64,000 nucleotides of DNA from assembly GCA_030272585.1 (NCBI GenBank), contig BSYQ01000013.1, positions 186,001-250,000 of the forward strand, in the 5' to 3' direction. Of the stretch, positions 1-10,069 are shown piece after piece. The position numbers and the translations under genes were made by a program. The notes below the pieces were generated by a model that searched no databases, had not been told where the DNA came from, and saw only the letters and a program-made list of their open reading frames with translations. The stretch's first letter is position 1, and each line of letters starts with the position of its first letter. This stretch comes from Bryopsis sp. KO-2023 (Eukaryota > Chlorophyta > Ulvophyceae > Bryopsidales > Bryopsidaceae).

Positions 1-3000
1 TTTGTAAGATCTTTGGAAAGAGTGTGGTCTCGTGTTTACCCATTTCTTGTGAGAGGGTGCCCAAGTGCTTCGTTTAAAGGGGCTGTCCCCACTTCTTCCG
101 TTCCATTTCTGCAAAGAACGACTCTGCAACCGTTACTCCCGCTGCAGGGGTGACCCCAACGGTCAGGACGACGTAATTTGTTGGTTACAAGCGCTCAACT
201 CTCCCAGACACATAGCTTTTTCCGCTGATCCTTGAGTTTGCGCTTTTCCTTTAAATTATTTTGTCAGTAGCACTCCTTATCCGCTTGGTAGCTTTTTCCG
301 CTCTTCAGGTTCGGTTAACTCAATGCCTTACACTGGCTAATACGAGTATAATCCGCCCTTACTTCCAATCCACTTGATAATCCGCTTGTTCTCTTGCTTC
401 TGACAAAAATCCGCTGACTCTTTGCTCGCGCTCCATTTGACAGAACACGCTTGTCGGTGATCAATTTGAATGCTCCATATGATATATTGTCTGTCACTTA
501 GTCCGCTTGCACCTTTGCTGCATTGGAATTTCCGCTCAAGACACACCCCCTCATCGCCTTTGCATTCTGCCTCAGCAGTCCGCGCTGACAGTCCGCCTTT
601 GCCTTAGCTTTTAGTCCGCTTAGTGCAATAGTCTGACGGCTGTAATTTGGTCGATGAATACTCCTTAGACTTTTGGGTGTTGTTCTTGGCGCTAGACTTC
701 CATGTATGGCTAGTATTGTGAGCCATATCCGCTCAATGGTTTGTGGTAGTGTCCGCCCTGACCAGACGTATGATTCCGCTTAGTCTTTCAGCCAATAGTC
801 CTTGGACCTGATCATCCAGGTTGGCTCTTTTATTTCCGCTCTGGCTCAGGTTCTTGACGGTCTAATTTAATCCGCCTGACGGTATAATTTAGTCCGCCTT
901 GACGACCTCATTTAGTCCGCCTCTGCTATTCCGCTGTTGAAAAGAGAATGAATTTTTCCGCTCGTGATCCTCGGTTGGTTCCATGGAAACTCGGTTAGTT
1001 CCAAAGAATACCACCATACACTTCCACGGCAATAACCTCTAATTCTTCTTCTTCACTCAGCCCGGAATATCACAATCCGCTACCACATCCATTAGACCTC
1101 AAAGTTTACCCACAAGATATCCGCTCAGAGCTTCAACAATGCTTCACTTGCCCGTTCATAACATTAAGTCACAAACATCCAATGTGGCACTGCTATTGCG
1201 TGCTCCTTAGTCAGATTCAAGCTCTCGAGAATGCTCGATAGCTCGCGGCAAGCTACATTTAATCCGCTCGTCTTATATCCGCTTGTGTGAGGTCTTGGCC
1301 TATTGAAAGTCCATTCCAAACGAACTATACTCTCCAACAGCTCCTTCTGCAACAAATCATTCTGCATACTTAATAGCTTAGCAGATGATTCCTTCTCTTC
1401 CGCCCTGCGTACTTAGCAGCTTTGCAGGCGGTTTAATCTCCCTCTTGGGTGCGTTGAACTCCACTATCGCTTGAACTCGGTTTGTAGGTAACTGGCAGGC
1501 CGCTCTTCCGCTCTCTATTAGCCTGGCGACTTCTTTTCTCTCTTTGTCTTCTTGTCGCTAGTTGTGCTTACATTCTTCCGCTATGGTCCAACTCTTGGCA
1601 GTATAAAGTCTTAAGATCTTCGTCTTCTTCTCTTCGCACTGAAAATCCGCTCTTTTGCGGTTGCTAATCCGCTGGGTGATCAGCCCAGGCGGTTTGTGCG
1701 TTGATACAGACTCGTTTCTGCTCCTGCCGTGTAACACAACCTCCAGCTTCTGTTTCATGACCGCCTCCAACTCTTGATGTATTAAAATCCGCCTCCAACG
1801 CGATCGTGAAACTACCGTAGTTCTAGCCTCGATAGTCCGCTGATATTCCGTGTTGTGTGTCCGCTGGTGCTCCTCCAAGCTCAACCGCTTCAGCTCACAA
1901 CAACACCGCCTATTCTTCCTTCTCGTTGGAATATCATTGTCCGCCCAGCAGAGTGTAAGGGCAGCGGGTCACTGGGCCACTTTGCCCGCCTTCTGCCTCT
2001 GTCCGCTCTCACTCTCCGCCGTTTCTGTTTAACCGCTTTGGTGGACTTCGTTTTTCCGGCTCTGGCGAACTACCTCGGAGTTCTGTCCGCTCCCTTTTTC
2101 CGCCACCTATTTTGTCCGCTGCGCCATTTTGTCCGCTGTCAGACTCTGGCCTTTTCCATTCGCTGTCTGACTTTGGCTCGTCCGCTGCACTTCCGGCTCG
2201 CCATTTCCGCTCTGCGGCTTCCGATGTAACACTTCCGCTCCGCGGATTCCGCTCTGCCAAATTCCGCTGTAACATAGTGTGACATGACTGTATGTCCGAC
2301 AACGGAATTTCTGGCAGCTGTCACAGGCGCAGTCGTCGACTTCTTGCGCAGCAACTATCCGCCACCACGCGTTGGCCGTCCGTGTGTCAAACTTCCCTCA
2401 CAAACGTTGACTCGAACTTGGTTCGTCCATAGGTGGTTCGTTTATAGGAGATCTTTGCAGATCTGCTGTAGATCTTCTTCCAGAAATTTACAGGTTCTGT
2501 CGAAACTCTGTCTTAGGGAAACTTAAGCTCTCAGCTTTCCTTTCCACTGCTTTTCGACCTCTTTCGACCTGTTTCGAACTCTTTTCGACCACTGTGCTGT
2601 CCTTTAGGTTAACAGTCACAAGGTCACCTGCAGATTTCTGTAGATCTGACCCTTAGATCTCTCCCTGCGACGGGTTCCTTTTCGTTTCCTTCTTCTCGCC
2701 TCTACCCCGACCTTTCCAGTGCTTACGAACTCGTCGCTCGCACTCGCACTCCTTCGATCCCACCTAGCACCACCCCCTTTGGTGCCATCACTCCTTGCCC
2801 ATCCCCTCTTGATAGGCACTGAACCTAGCCACTGACTTTTCGTCGTCAGGTGGCTCCTCCTACAGGGTCGTCCGTCCTCGTCGTCTAGGGACGCCCAAGC
2901 TCCGAAACCAAAATGATAGGGGCCTTCCCCCAGAGGGGGAAGGGTAAAGAGGGGCCCTCCTCCAAGTCGAGGAGGGTAGAACGTGGGAACACAACACTTG

Positions 3001-3142
3001 AGCAAACCCAGCCCCAAAGGTTACACAATGTCAAAAATACAACCCCTTTTATACCGTCCACAACACACTAACCCCTTACTCTACAGTGACACACCCACTC
3101 ACCGATGGGACATCTAGACACTAACCTCGTCACCTCGTATCA
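1..3142. other. No gene recognised; left flank of first gypsy element
   Basis: I find no convincing protein or RNA gene here. Open frames are short, lack family motifs and are mostly byproducts of the TCCGC-rich repeat array described separately. The stretch from about 2290 to 3140 is ordinary mixed sequence with several pyrimidine-rich patches. It may belong to the 5' part (LTR, gag) of the gypsy element whose protease ORF starts at 3215, but I could not find a matching LTR on the other side. Confidence 0.5.
221..2268 (+). repeat. Dispersed one-strand array of TCCGCT/TCCGCC hexamers
   Basis: Roughly 50 copies of TCCGCT or TCCGCC lie over about 2.05 kb at irregular spacing (mostly 20-80 bp), nearly always in this orientation and usually preceded by two of A/T/G such as AT, AG or TT. 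By chance about one copy would be expected. The sequence between copies is not repeated, so this is not a tandem satellite. It resembles the subterminal motif arrays of some DNA transposons or a protein-binding-site array, but no terminal inverted repeat was seen at either end. Confidence 0.75.
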
Positions 3143-3211
3143 CCGGTTACGGTCCGGTTACGGTGGTTACGGTCCGGTTACGGTGACCGTAACCGTAAAG
3201 TCCTATCACTG
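3143..3211. mobile_element. Orphan hAT-like terminus next to the protease ORF
   Basis: The segment is made of CCGGTTACGGT-type repeats and ends in AAAGTCCTATCACTG at 3197-3211. Read on the minus strand, it begins CAGTGATAGGACTTT followed by CGGTTACGG. That closely matches the end of the 466-bp hAT element at 11182 (CAGAGATAGGACTTT), with one base different in that stretch. No partner end or 8-bp duplication was found upstream, so this is probably a truncated copy. It lies 3 bp before the first codon of the protease ORF and may have cut off the upstream gag region. Confidence 0.5.
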
Positions 3212-3214
3212 CCT

Positions 3215-4405
3215 ATGACGACTGTGCCCTGTTCCAGACATCCACAATCGTCGATCGTGATCCGTGCAGAGGATTCTTCTCGCACTGAATATTATGATGC
3301 ACGAGAAGACTTTTCGCAAACTGGCGGCTCGGTGGCAGTTTCTCGCGTGGACAAGGATGAAGTAGTGGACAGTGGGCCTCCCTTGACGACTACGCGGTTT
3401 TTGGGGATGCGTCTTCGGGATGTGGATATTTCCAGATTTTCGATTCCGGATCGTGTCTTGCAGCAGCCGTCGCTTACGTCATCTCCCCCACTTCGACCTG
3501 TTATTTCGCATGTTGAGGTTCCCGCTGTGGATGATGGGGCGCCTTCACGCCAGCTGGCTTTCGCGGATTTGGATATTGCGTCGTCTTCTTCTCGGGACGT
3601 GTCCATGTTGGAGGCTCCAGTGGTGGAAACGGTTTTGGAATCATCGACGACGACCTCTGATGTGGGCGAACAGGTGGAATTGCTCAGTTGCCAACTCTTG
3701 GATTCCGATCCTCCATTGAAGTGTAATCATGTCCAAGGCAAACAGAAAAAATCGTTACATGTTCCTCTTTGGGCAAATGATACGCGACTGTCCGCCCTGG
3801 TGGATACGGGGGCGACTCACAGCTTTGTGCAACTGGCCCTCGTCAAATCATTGCATCAAGAAGGCCGCATGCGCCCTTGTGGTCGCACTGTGGTGTTTGG
3901 TAACGGCGAATCAGCTCCTATTCTTGGACAACTGGAGTTGGAGGTTCGAGTCTCGCCAAAGGCGGCGGAAACGTTTTCGGTTTCCTTATATGTACTTTCA
4001 GGCAAGGGGCCGTCTCTCATTTTGGGCTTTCCATTCTTGGAGCAACATGGCTTTTTGGTGGACTGTTCTCGCCGATTGTTATCGCGCCCCCATTCTCCTG
4101 TCGTTCACTGCGATCAGGCATCCTCCATCTCTCCTCCTGTGCGGCTCCTTTCCACTCTCTCCCCTCTGACGATTCCAGCTGGCGCCACCTTTGCTGTTCC
4201 CACTGACGCCTCCATTTCTAATGCGGACCTGTGCCATGTCCAAGTCCATCCTCAGCTGGCCCAGAAATACCACCTCCACGTGCTTTCGTCTGGCGTTGAT
4301 CGAGCTGGTACCTTCAAAGTGGTGCTCCACAACCTGGCGTCCTCTCCCTGTTCCCTCCCCACTGACCTCCCCTTCTGTCAGTTGTGGCTTCGGTCAAAAA
4401 ACTGA
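3215..4405 (+). CDS. Ty3/gypsy-type element: aspartic protease ORF
   Basis: 396-codon ORF. A retroviral-type aspartic protease lies in the middle, with the catalytic motif DTGATHSF around residues 194-201 and the second conserved block LILGFPFLEQHG around residues 267-278. The first ~180 residues are acidic and serine-rich and show no Gag zinc knuckle, so Gag is missing, very divergent or truncated by the hAT-like sequence immediately upstream. The ORF ends at a TGA right after a run of six A. It overlaps the +1 frame encoding reverse transcriptase from 4191, so polymerase would need a frameshift near 4400. The protease would cut the element's polyprotein inside virus-like particles. Confidence 0.8.
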   Translation: MTTVPCSRHPQSSIVIRAEDSSRTEYYDAREDFSQTGGSVAVSRVDKDEVVDSGPPLTTTRFLGMRLRDVDISRFSIPDRVLQQPSLTSSPPLRPVISHVEVPAVDDGAPSRQLAFADLDIASSSSRDVSMLEAPVVETVLESSTTTSDVGEQVELLSCQLLDSDPPLKCNHVQGKQKKSLHVPLWANDTRLSALVDTGATHSFVQLALVKSLHQEGRMRPCGRTVVFGNGESAPILGQLELEVRVSPKAAETFSVSLYVLSGKGPSLILGFPFLEQHGFLVDCSRRLLSRPHSPVVHCDQASSISPPVRLLSTLSPLTIPAGATFAVPTDASISNADLCHVQVHPQLAQKYHLHVLSSGVDRAGTFKVVLHNLASSPCSLPTDLPFCQLWLRSKN

Positions 4406-7247
4406 ACCCCGTCCCGGTGGCCCCCCTGGCCACCGGGACCCCCCCCCTCCCCCTTCCCTCCCCCCCCCCTCCCATCCCCTTTCCCCTCCCTCCTCCCCCC
4501 CTCTCACCTACACTGAGACCCCTCCCTTTGTCCCCTTTTACCATCACCTCCGTCTCCACTTCCCCTTCGGGCGCAGTTGGGTCCTCCCTCCCCATTCCAG
4601 CCGTAGCCTCACCCTCCCCCTCCGCCTCCCTCCTGGTTCCCTCTCCGACCTCGTCGACTCCCTCCCTCTCTGTGGCGTTCATTTTCGCGTCAAGTCCGAT
4701 GGCTGCCGCATCTGGGGCACTCTGACCAACACCACCTCCCGCCCCCTCCACCTCACTCCCCGGATGACCCTCTGCTCCGCCCGTTCCGCCCTCTCCTCCT
4801 TCGTCGTCCCCGACTCCTCCTCCTCGTTCCCTATCCCTTCTCGTCCCTCCACCCGTCCATTCCGCCTCCCTTCGGAGTTGGCAGGGAAGATTTCCTCCCT
4901 CCCAGCAGAGCTGGCTACAGAACCGAACCCTGAAGTTACGAAGTTGATTCGGGAATTCCCTGAGGTATTTTCCGATACATTGGGCTGCTGCAAATCTCAC
5001 ACTGTGGGACCGTTACCCTTCGAGTTTTTGCCCCCTCCTCAAGAACATATCAAGTCCTTACTCAGTGGCCCAGTGGAGGAGGAAAAACTCTGGTCTCAAA
5101 TTCAGGAATGGGAAAGCCAGGGTATTGTTCGAGAGGTACATGAGGAACCTTTTCTGATTCCTATTTTTGGCATACCAAAAAAAGATAAAACCCTGACTCG
5201 GTGGGTTTCTGATTTTCGAAGGTTAAATGCATGTATTGGGAAAAGGCCTTGCCAGCTGCCAACTGTCGAACATTCGATCGCGGGGGTTAAACCTTTTTCG
5301 ATTGGCAGTTCTATTGATCTCAAGGATGCATATTTTCAAGTAAAAATGCATGCTGATGCATCTCGTTTTATGGGGTTGCAATGCAAAAATCGTTGGTATG
5401 TGTGGAATAGGCTTCCTCAGGGATATTCTAATGCCAGTTTTGAATTTACTCGAGCGATCAGGACCGCTATAGTTCGGGCTCAGAAAAGAATGGATTCGCA
5501 AATTTTGTCTTATTTGGATGACGTTATTTTGCTGTCGGAAAATAGGACGCAGCATAAAAGGGATCTGCGAATTTTGCTGGAGGAATTACGCAGGGATGGC
5601 TGGACTGTAGGATATAAGAAGTGTGCTTTTTTTCGAAGTGAATTCGAGTTTCTGGGGATAAAACTGTCGACGCAAGGAATGACGCCAGGCGCGAAGCTTT
5701 GGAATAAATTGGAAACCTTGAAGAAACCGGTGACCAAAACTGAGTGGCGTTCGGTGAGAGGATGGTTCAATCAGTTGGCACGTTTTGTTTATCAGGGCCA
5801 AAAAGCGTTACAAAGTTTGCAGCAGGCAGAATTATTGTCGTGTGAGGTGAAATGGAGAGAGTTTTTGACCTTTTTGCGTGCACATACTGTTCGGTGCAGT
5901 TATGTCGGGAAAGATTCCCAGTCTTTTGTTGTGTCAGTAGACGCTTCAAAGTTTGGATGGGGGGCAGTTTTATTAAATAAACAAAAAATAATAAAATGCG
6001 CCAGTGGTTCGTGGAATAAGTCTTTTCAACACAAAATGTCTAACGAATTAGAATTGGAAGGGGTGTTGCGGGCGTTGGACGTATTCAGGCCTTGGATCTT
6101 TAGTCGACCAGTGGTCGTGATGACAGATAATTCCTCGGTTCAGAGTTTTATGAATCCAGCGAATACAAGTGATTTTATTAAAAGGCGGCTCGACAAAATA
6201 CTGGCGGTGGCTCCTGAGGTCAGATTTATTCCAGGGGCCGCCAATGTGGTGCCTGATTTATTGTCACGATTCGAAGAGGGAAAAAAGGTGCACGCAGCTA
6301 CAGTTAAACCGACGGAACAGGATTGGCAAGAAGTGCATCAAGGGCATGTGGGTATCTACCAGTCGTGGGCTCGCGAACAGAGGTTAAAAAAAGGGTTTTC
6401 ACACGAAGAAATAAAGAAAAGGGTGTCGACGTGTGAGGTGTGTCAGCGTTTTCGAAAAAGAACACCGTCTGCAGAGTTGGGTTATATACAACATTCGACA
6501 GCTCCGAATGCGTTAGTTGCCTTAGATTTTGTGGGTCCAGTACAGAAATCTGCTGCAGGTAACAAATTCTTTTTAGTTCTGGTTGATGCTCTCACGCGAC
6601 AGACATTGGTCCGTGCCTGTAAACTTAATTCAGCAGCAGCGGCTGTGGCAGCGTTGAAAGAATGGGAGACCAAATTTGGGAAAATAAAAAACGTGATGAC
6701 TGACAACGCTAGTTGTTTTTGGTCTTGGGCATACACTGGGCACTGTATTTCGCGAGGTATCGAGAGGATTTATGTGCCGCCATATTCGCATAAATCCAAC
6801 GGTCTCGTGGAGCGCGCTAATCAGAATGTGATTAGTCGCATTCGTCGAATGATGCTGGCGACGAAAACGCGGGACTGGGAAAGTGTATTAGGGCAGACTC
6901 AGCAGGCGTTAGATACCATGGTGAATAGGGTGACGCAGTTTACTCCGACAGAACTCAGGCAAGCAGGGCCATCGACGTGGAAGGTTGCGGTTCAACGTAT
7001 GATGGCTCATAGGCAGAAGGTGAATGCGAAATATCGCAAGGGATTGCAGGAACGAGAATGGGAAAAAGGGCAGAGAGTTTACGTGTATGATTTCAAAAGG
7101 GAAACTCGTAAACAACATAAATTCGATCCCTATTGGATCGGACCTGGCCTTATTGTGGGAAAGGAATCTAGAACCATTTTAAAAGTATCAATGCCTCATC
7201 AGGTGATCCGGGTTCACTCTGATTTTGTTTTTCCTGTGAACGGTTAG
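4191..7247 (+). CDS. Ty3/gypsy-type Pol: reverse transcriptase, RNase H, integrase
   Basis: 1018-codon frame. Meaningful coding probably starts near 4406, because the first ~70 codons shadow the protease ORF. A proline-rich linker encoded by a very C-rich strand (about 4400-4860) is followed by reverse transcriptase with SIDLKDAYFQ, LPQGYSNAS and the catalytic YLDD. RNase H follows (VSVDASKFGWG, MTDNS), then a zinc-binding CEVCQ segment. The integrase core carries D (ALDFVGP), D (MTDNAS) and E (GLVERAN). A GPY/F-like C-terminal module (DPYWIGPG) closes the ORF. The order RT-RH-IN marks Ty3/gypsy. No stop codon or frameshift is seen, so the enzyme could be functional, but LTRs were not identified. 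Confidence 0.92.
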   Translation: MLFPLTPPFLMRTCAMSKSILSWPRNTTSTCFRLALIELVPSKWCSTTWRPLPVPSPLTSPSVSCGFGQKTEPRPGGPPGHRDPPPPPSLPPPSHPLSPPSSPPLTYTETPPFVPFYHHLRLHFPFGRSWVLPPHSSRSLTLPLRLPPGSLSDLVDSLPLCGVHFRVKSDGCRIWGTLTNTTSRPLHLTPRMTLCSARSALSSFVVPDSSSSFPIPSRPSTRPFRLPSELAGKISSLPAELATEPNPEVTKLIREFPEVFSDTLGCCKSHTVGPLPFEFLPPPQEHIKSLLSGPVEEEKLWSQIQEWESQGIVREVHEEPFLIPIFGIPKKDKTLTRWVSDFRRLNACIGKRPCQLPTVEHSIAGVKPFSIGSSIDLKDAYFQVKMHADASRFMGLQCKNRWYVWNRLPQGYSNASFEFTRAIRTAIVRAQKRMDSQILSYLDDVILLSENRTQHKRDLRILLEELRRDGWTVGYKKCAFFRSEFEFLGIKLSTQGMTPGAKLWNKLETLKKPVTKTEWRSVRGWFNQLARFVYQGQKALQSLQQAELLSCEVKWREFLTFLRAHTVRCSYVGKDSQSFVVSVDASKFGWGAVLLNKQKIIKCASGSWNKSFQHKMSNELELEGVLRALDVFRPWIFSRPVVVMTDNSSVQSFMNPANTSDFIKRRLDKILAVAPEVRFIPGAANVVPDLLSRFEEGKKVHAATVKPTEQDWQEVHQGHVGIYQSWAREQRLKKGFSHEEIKKRVSTCEVCQRFRKRTPSAELGYIQHSTAPNALVALDFVGPVQKSAAGNKFFLVLVDALTRQTLVRACKLNSAAAAVAALKEWETKFGKIKNVMTDNASCFWSWAYTGHCISRGIERIYVPPYSHKSNGLVERANQNVISRIRRMMLATKTRDWESVLGQTQQALDTMVNRVTQFTPTELRQAGPSTWKVAVQRMMAHRQKVNAKYRKGLQEREWEKGQRVYVYDFKRETRKQHKFDPYWIGPGLIVGKESRTILKVSMPHQVIRVHSDFVFPVNG

Positions 7248-8132
7248 AGCGAGAAAAGCGCAGGGAAGCGTGTGGTGAAAAAAGAGAGTCGAGAATAGAT
7301 GAGCGAAGTAAATGAGATGAATTGGGACGCTGAAACGGATTTGTTTCCTGAGGCTGAATACTTCCAGCCGCCACTTAACCCGTTCTTCACACACGTTGGG
7401 AGACGACCAGAAGTTCTGTAAGAAAGGTCTGGGACACGAGAGTATACAACTGAATCTTATTTCAACAAGCTTGTTCTTTACAACGATCCCCAGCCTTTTA
7501 TACTCTCAGCCCAGAGCTTCTAGAAAACTCCCAGCCCATCTCCTAACCTTACAAATACTAGCTATCATCTAGCTCTCCTCAAAACGTCTCTATCATTTCT
7601 CAGCTCAGCCCTTCTAGCCAGAGCTCCGACTAACCCTTTATAACCCTTGATAACCTCTAGACTAAGGACCCAGACTGAAGCTCCTTCCAGTCTGACTCCC
7701 GACTCTCTACCCAAACTCTCAGCCATCTGAGACCTGACACTGAATATACTGAACCTGGTTCGAACTCTTTTCACTACGTTTCAGCCTCTCATTGAGCATC
7801 ACGTAACTACCCCATTCCAGTCAGTCCGCGACTACCTGGAACTCTCAGACTGTAACCTCTGTTTTCCGCCTAGATCTTCGCCTACTAAGTCAGCCGTTTC
7901 AGACGCGAGGGTGTTTGCGGCTGAATAGCCGAGTTGTGGTGACAGGAGAAACTTGTGGTGAATGTGTGTTGTGGAATTGTGGCTGGAAATTCGGGAAGGG
8001 AGAAGGGAATGATATATAGAGGAACTGTTGTTGTTGTAAGGATGCCTTATTTGCTTTGAGTTAACGGAGCGACTTGTTTGCGAACGTTTCGTGTCAGTGT
8101 TCCAACACAGTTTCAGTAAACTTTATTCTACA
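7248..8132. other. Non-coding stretch between gypsy and DIRS elements
   Basis: No gene seen. The sequence is rich in CTCTCAGC/CCCAG-type pyrimidine runs from about 7490 to 7880 and may include the 3' untranslated region or LTR of the gypsy element. I could not match it to anything upstream of 3215. Confidence 0.4.
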
Positions 8133-8280
8133 AAAGCCACAAACTAGAACAAGGCGCACGCTGCCCCAAACACAAAACGCAAGCGCTGCCACAAATGCGT
8201 CAGCCGCGGCTGACTGTGCCAGCAAAACCCGCCCAGTACCGATCCAGCCCATAAACTCATGAACTGGAAGTTAATAACAT
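8133..8280 (+). repeat. 148-bp direct repeat, left copy (element 3' end)
   Basis: Identical to 13656-13803. It contains AGAACAAGGCGCACGC near its start and ends GTTAATAACAT; flanking bases on each side differ from the other copy. It is taken as one terminal repeat of the DIRS-like element. Confidence 0.9.
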
Positions 8281-8414
8281 TTATGGAAAAAACTGGCTCG
8301 AATTACCCACCCCAACACAACCACACAGACACTCCAAGAAATCATTCATTCAACCTTTAAAAAACTGTCCCATATGTTCGAAAAATCAAATATGCCCACC
8401 GAACCGCCACTGCG

Positions 8415-10061
8415 TCACTCGAAGACAGAAGTATCGTCGAGAAAAGACGCAGGAGGCGCAGCCAAGCCCGCGAACAGGGTAGCGCCAAAGGGTGCGGCCG
8501 AAGCTGCCAAGTCCAAATAACGCCAGATTGCGTTAGAGCGGGCAGACCATCCACCCCAAATGCGCAGCTTCCAAACGGGAACGCCGGAATGGAGAGCCGC
8601 TGTAGCGCCACCACGACGCAGAGAGTGCGAAGTCCAGTCGCCTGGGGGCAGCAAGGTTTGGAACAACTCACAGAAGGCTTGAAACCTGGCGCGAATGGAG
8701 GCACCGGTGGTGGGGGGAGGGTCATCAGGTAACTGCCAGATGTAGGTAGACTCAGAGCCAGCAGCGATCCAGGCTTCGCGACGCCGGGAAAAATAGAGCA
8801 GATACAGGTCCAGGAGAAAGGAGGGGAGATCCCTGAGGGTGCGCAGGCGCAACCGCTGCGAACTTTGGGAGCCGACGCCCTTGGTATAGCGCTCGCGAAA
8901 AAAGAGAGCGTTGTCGGCCAGTAAAACCTCCAGGTCTCCTTCCAAAACTCCGGCGCCGCTGCAGGATCGGGAGAAAAACAGGTAGAGGGTGGTCACGAGT
9001 AAGACGTCACGAAAAGGCGCCAATGCCAGCTCGGGCGTCACAGTCGCCAGAATGCGTTCCAAAACGCGAGGCGAAAACGCTTGAATGGCGTCGTCGCGTG
9101 GCCCCTCCTTCCCCCAACCACTTAGCACGCCGTTGATCATGCTGGTAAAAGTCAAAAGCTCCCAGCCGAGAAGCTTCATCACACTTGCTATCCCAGAAAG
9201 GTAAGTGGTGGCGGTCGTCACAACCACTGAGCCCGAGGCCTTCATGGCATGGACGTAAGCCAGCAAGGTAGACTCGGCTGGAGGAAAAGCCTCAAACAGT
9301 TCGCCAAGACAAAACAATAAAAACCGAGAAAACTGGGGTCGCAACCCCTTCTGTGTACTTGGCGCCAATGCATTCAAACGCTGTTGCAACAAAGCCAAAC
9401 CTCTCTCCTCGCCCAACGTAGCCAACTGATGGGACCAAAACTCCGAAAAATCGTTCAGCACCAAACGGGCGACCCAGTCTCCGTTTGATAAACACTCCAG
9501 CGCCAACTTGAGGCGTTCGGCGGTACGGTCCCTCCGAAACGTCCTGGAATGATCGTGCTCGCGCTCGGAGGAAAGGTCACTATCCGCTTGGCCGAAGCTG
9601 CTATCCGTTGGAACCACGCTCGGTGTCCCCAGTGGGGAACTAGGCACAACGCTGGCAGGCGATGGCGGAGTAGAAACTCGATAGTCGTCGCCAACTCCGA
9701 AATCGGGGGAAACACCCAGTTGCGTTCCCTGCGCCAGCTCTCGAGAGGGTGACGTAAGCAGTCCCCCCCCCTCTGTGCCCGACTCCTCCTGTAAGGAGTG
9801 GTAACGGCTGAGTTGGCGTGTTCCCAATGACGCATACCGGTCGCACGTGCAGTGGAACTGACGTTGGATAGCTGTGAATAATGACGGGTGTAGTCTGTAC
9901 TCCTCGGCTGACGTAAGTCGGGACAGGATGTCGGGCATGGTGTTGTCCTTGGAAGGGATCCACTTGAGGTCCATATCGATTCCCAATGAATCCAGGAGGC
10001 GATACACGTGACTGTACGTGCGATGTAACGCGCTCGATCTGGAATTCTGGCGACTCAGCAC
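8415..10061 (-). CDS. DIRS-like element: RNase H tail plus tyrosine recombinase
   Basis: The open frame runs from inside the hAT insertion, but element-derived coding begins at 10061. The first residues finish RNase H (WIPSKDNTMPDILSRL). A glycine/serine-rich linker follows, then a tyrosine recombinase with the HSLRRGGAT box (catalytic H-x-x-R), the WGGW that replaces the usual second histidine region, and the nucleophile tyrosine in AIWRYLDL near the C terminus. This enzyme joins the circular cDNA to the target in DIRS-type elements. The frame is uninterrupted to its stop at 8415. Fused RNase H and recombinase in one ORF is unlike DIRS1, where the ORFs overlap. Confidence 0.85.
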   Translation of the reverse strand: MLSRQNSRSSALHRTYSHVYRLLDSLGIDMDLKWIPSKDNTMPDILSRLTSAEEYRLHPSLFTAIQRQFHCTCDRYASLGTRQLSRYHSLQEESGTEGGGLLTSPSRELAQGTQLGVSPDFGVGDDYRVSTPPSPASVVPSSPLGTPSVVPTDSSFGQADSDLSSEREHDHSRTFRRDRTAERLKLALECLSNGDWVARLVLNDFSEFWSHQLATLGEERGLALLQQRLNALAPSTQKGLRPQFSRFLLFCLGELFEAFPPAESTLLAYVHAMKASGSVVVTTATTYLSGIASVMKLLGWELLTFTSMINGVLSGWGKEGPRDDAIQAFSPRVLERILATVTPELALAPFRDVLLVTTLYLFFSRSCSGAGVLEGDLEVLLADNALFFRERYTKGVGSQSSQRLRLRTLRDLPSFLLDLYLLYFSRRREAWIAAGSESTYIWQLPDDPPPTTGASIRARFQAFCELFQTLLPPGDWTSHSLRRGGATAALHSGVPVWKLRIWGGWSARSNAIWRYLDLAASAAPFGATLFAGLAAPPASFLDDTSVFE

Positions 10062-10069
10062 CCAACGAG
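10062..10069. repeat. 8-bp target duplication CCAACGAG (pair with 10981-10988)
   Basis: CCAACGAG flanks the 911-bp insertion on both sides (10062-10069 and 10981-10988), the size expected of hAT transposition. Confidence 0.9.

Noticed and set aside
1558..2302. Minus-strand ORFs in the TCCGC array as a repetitive protein
   Set aside because: The hexamers fall in all three frames and the frames are short, so the repeat is in DNA, not in protein.
4384..4725. A AAA AAC before the protease stop as a -1 slippery site
   Set aside because: A -1 shift leads into a frame that closes at 4725 and whose protein is just the C-rich run; the frame with real RT sequence is +1.
7400..8000. 3' LTR of the first gypsy element
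   Set aside because: I looked for a match between 7248-8132 and 1-3200 and found only short, weak similarities (for example TCGAACTCTTTTC), so no LTR is claimed.
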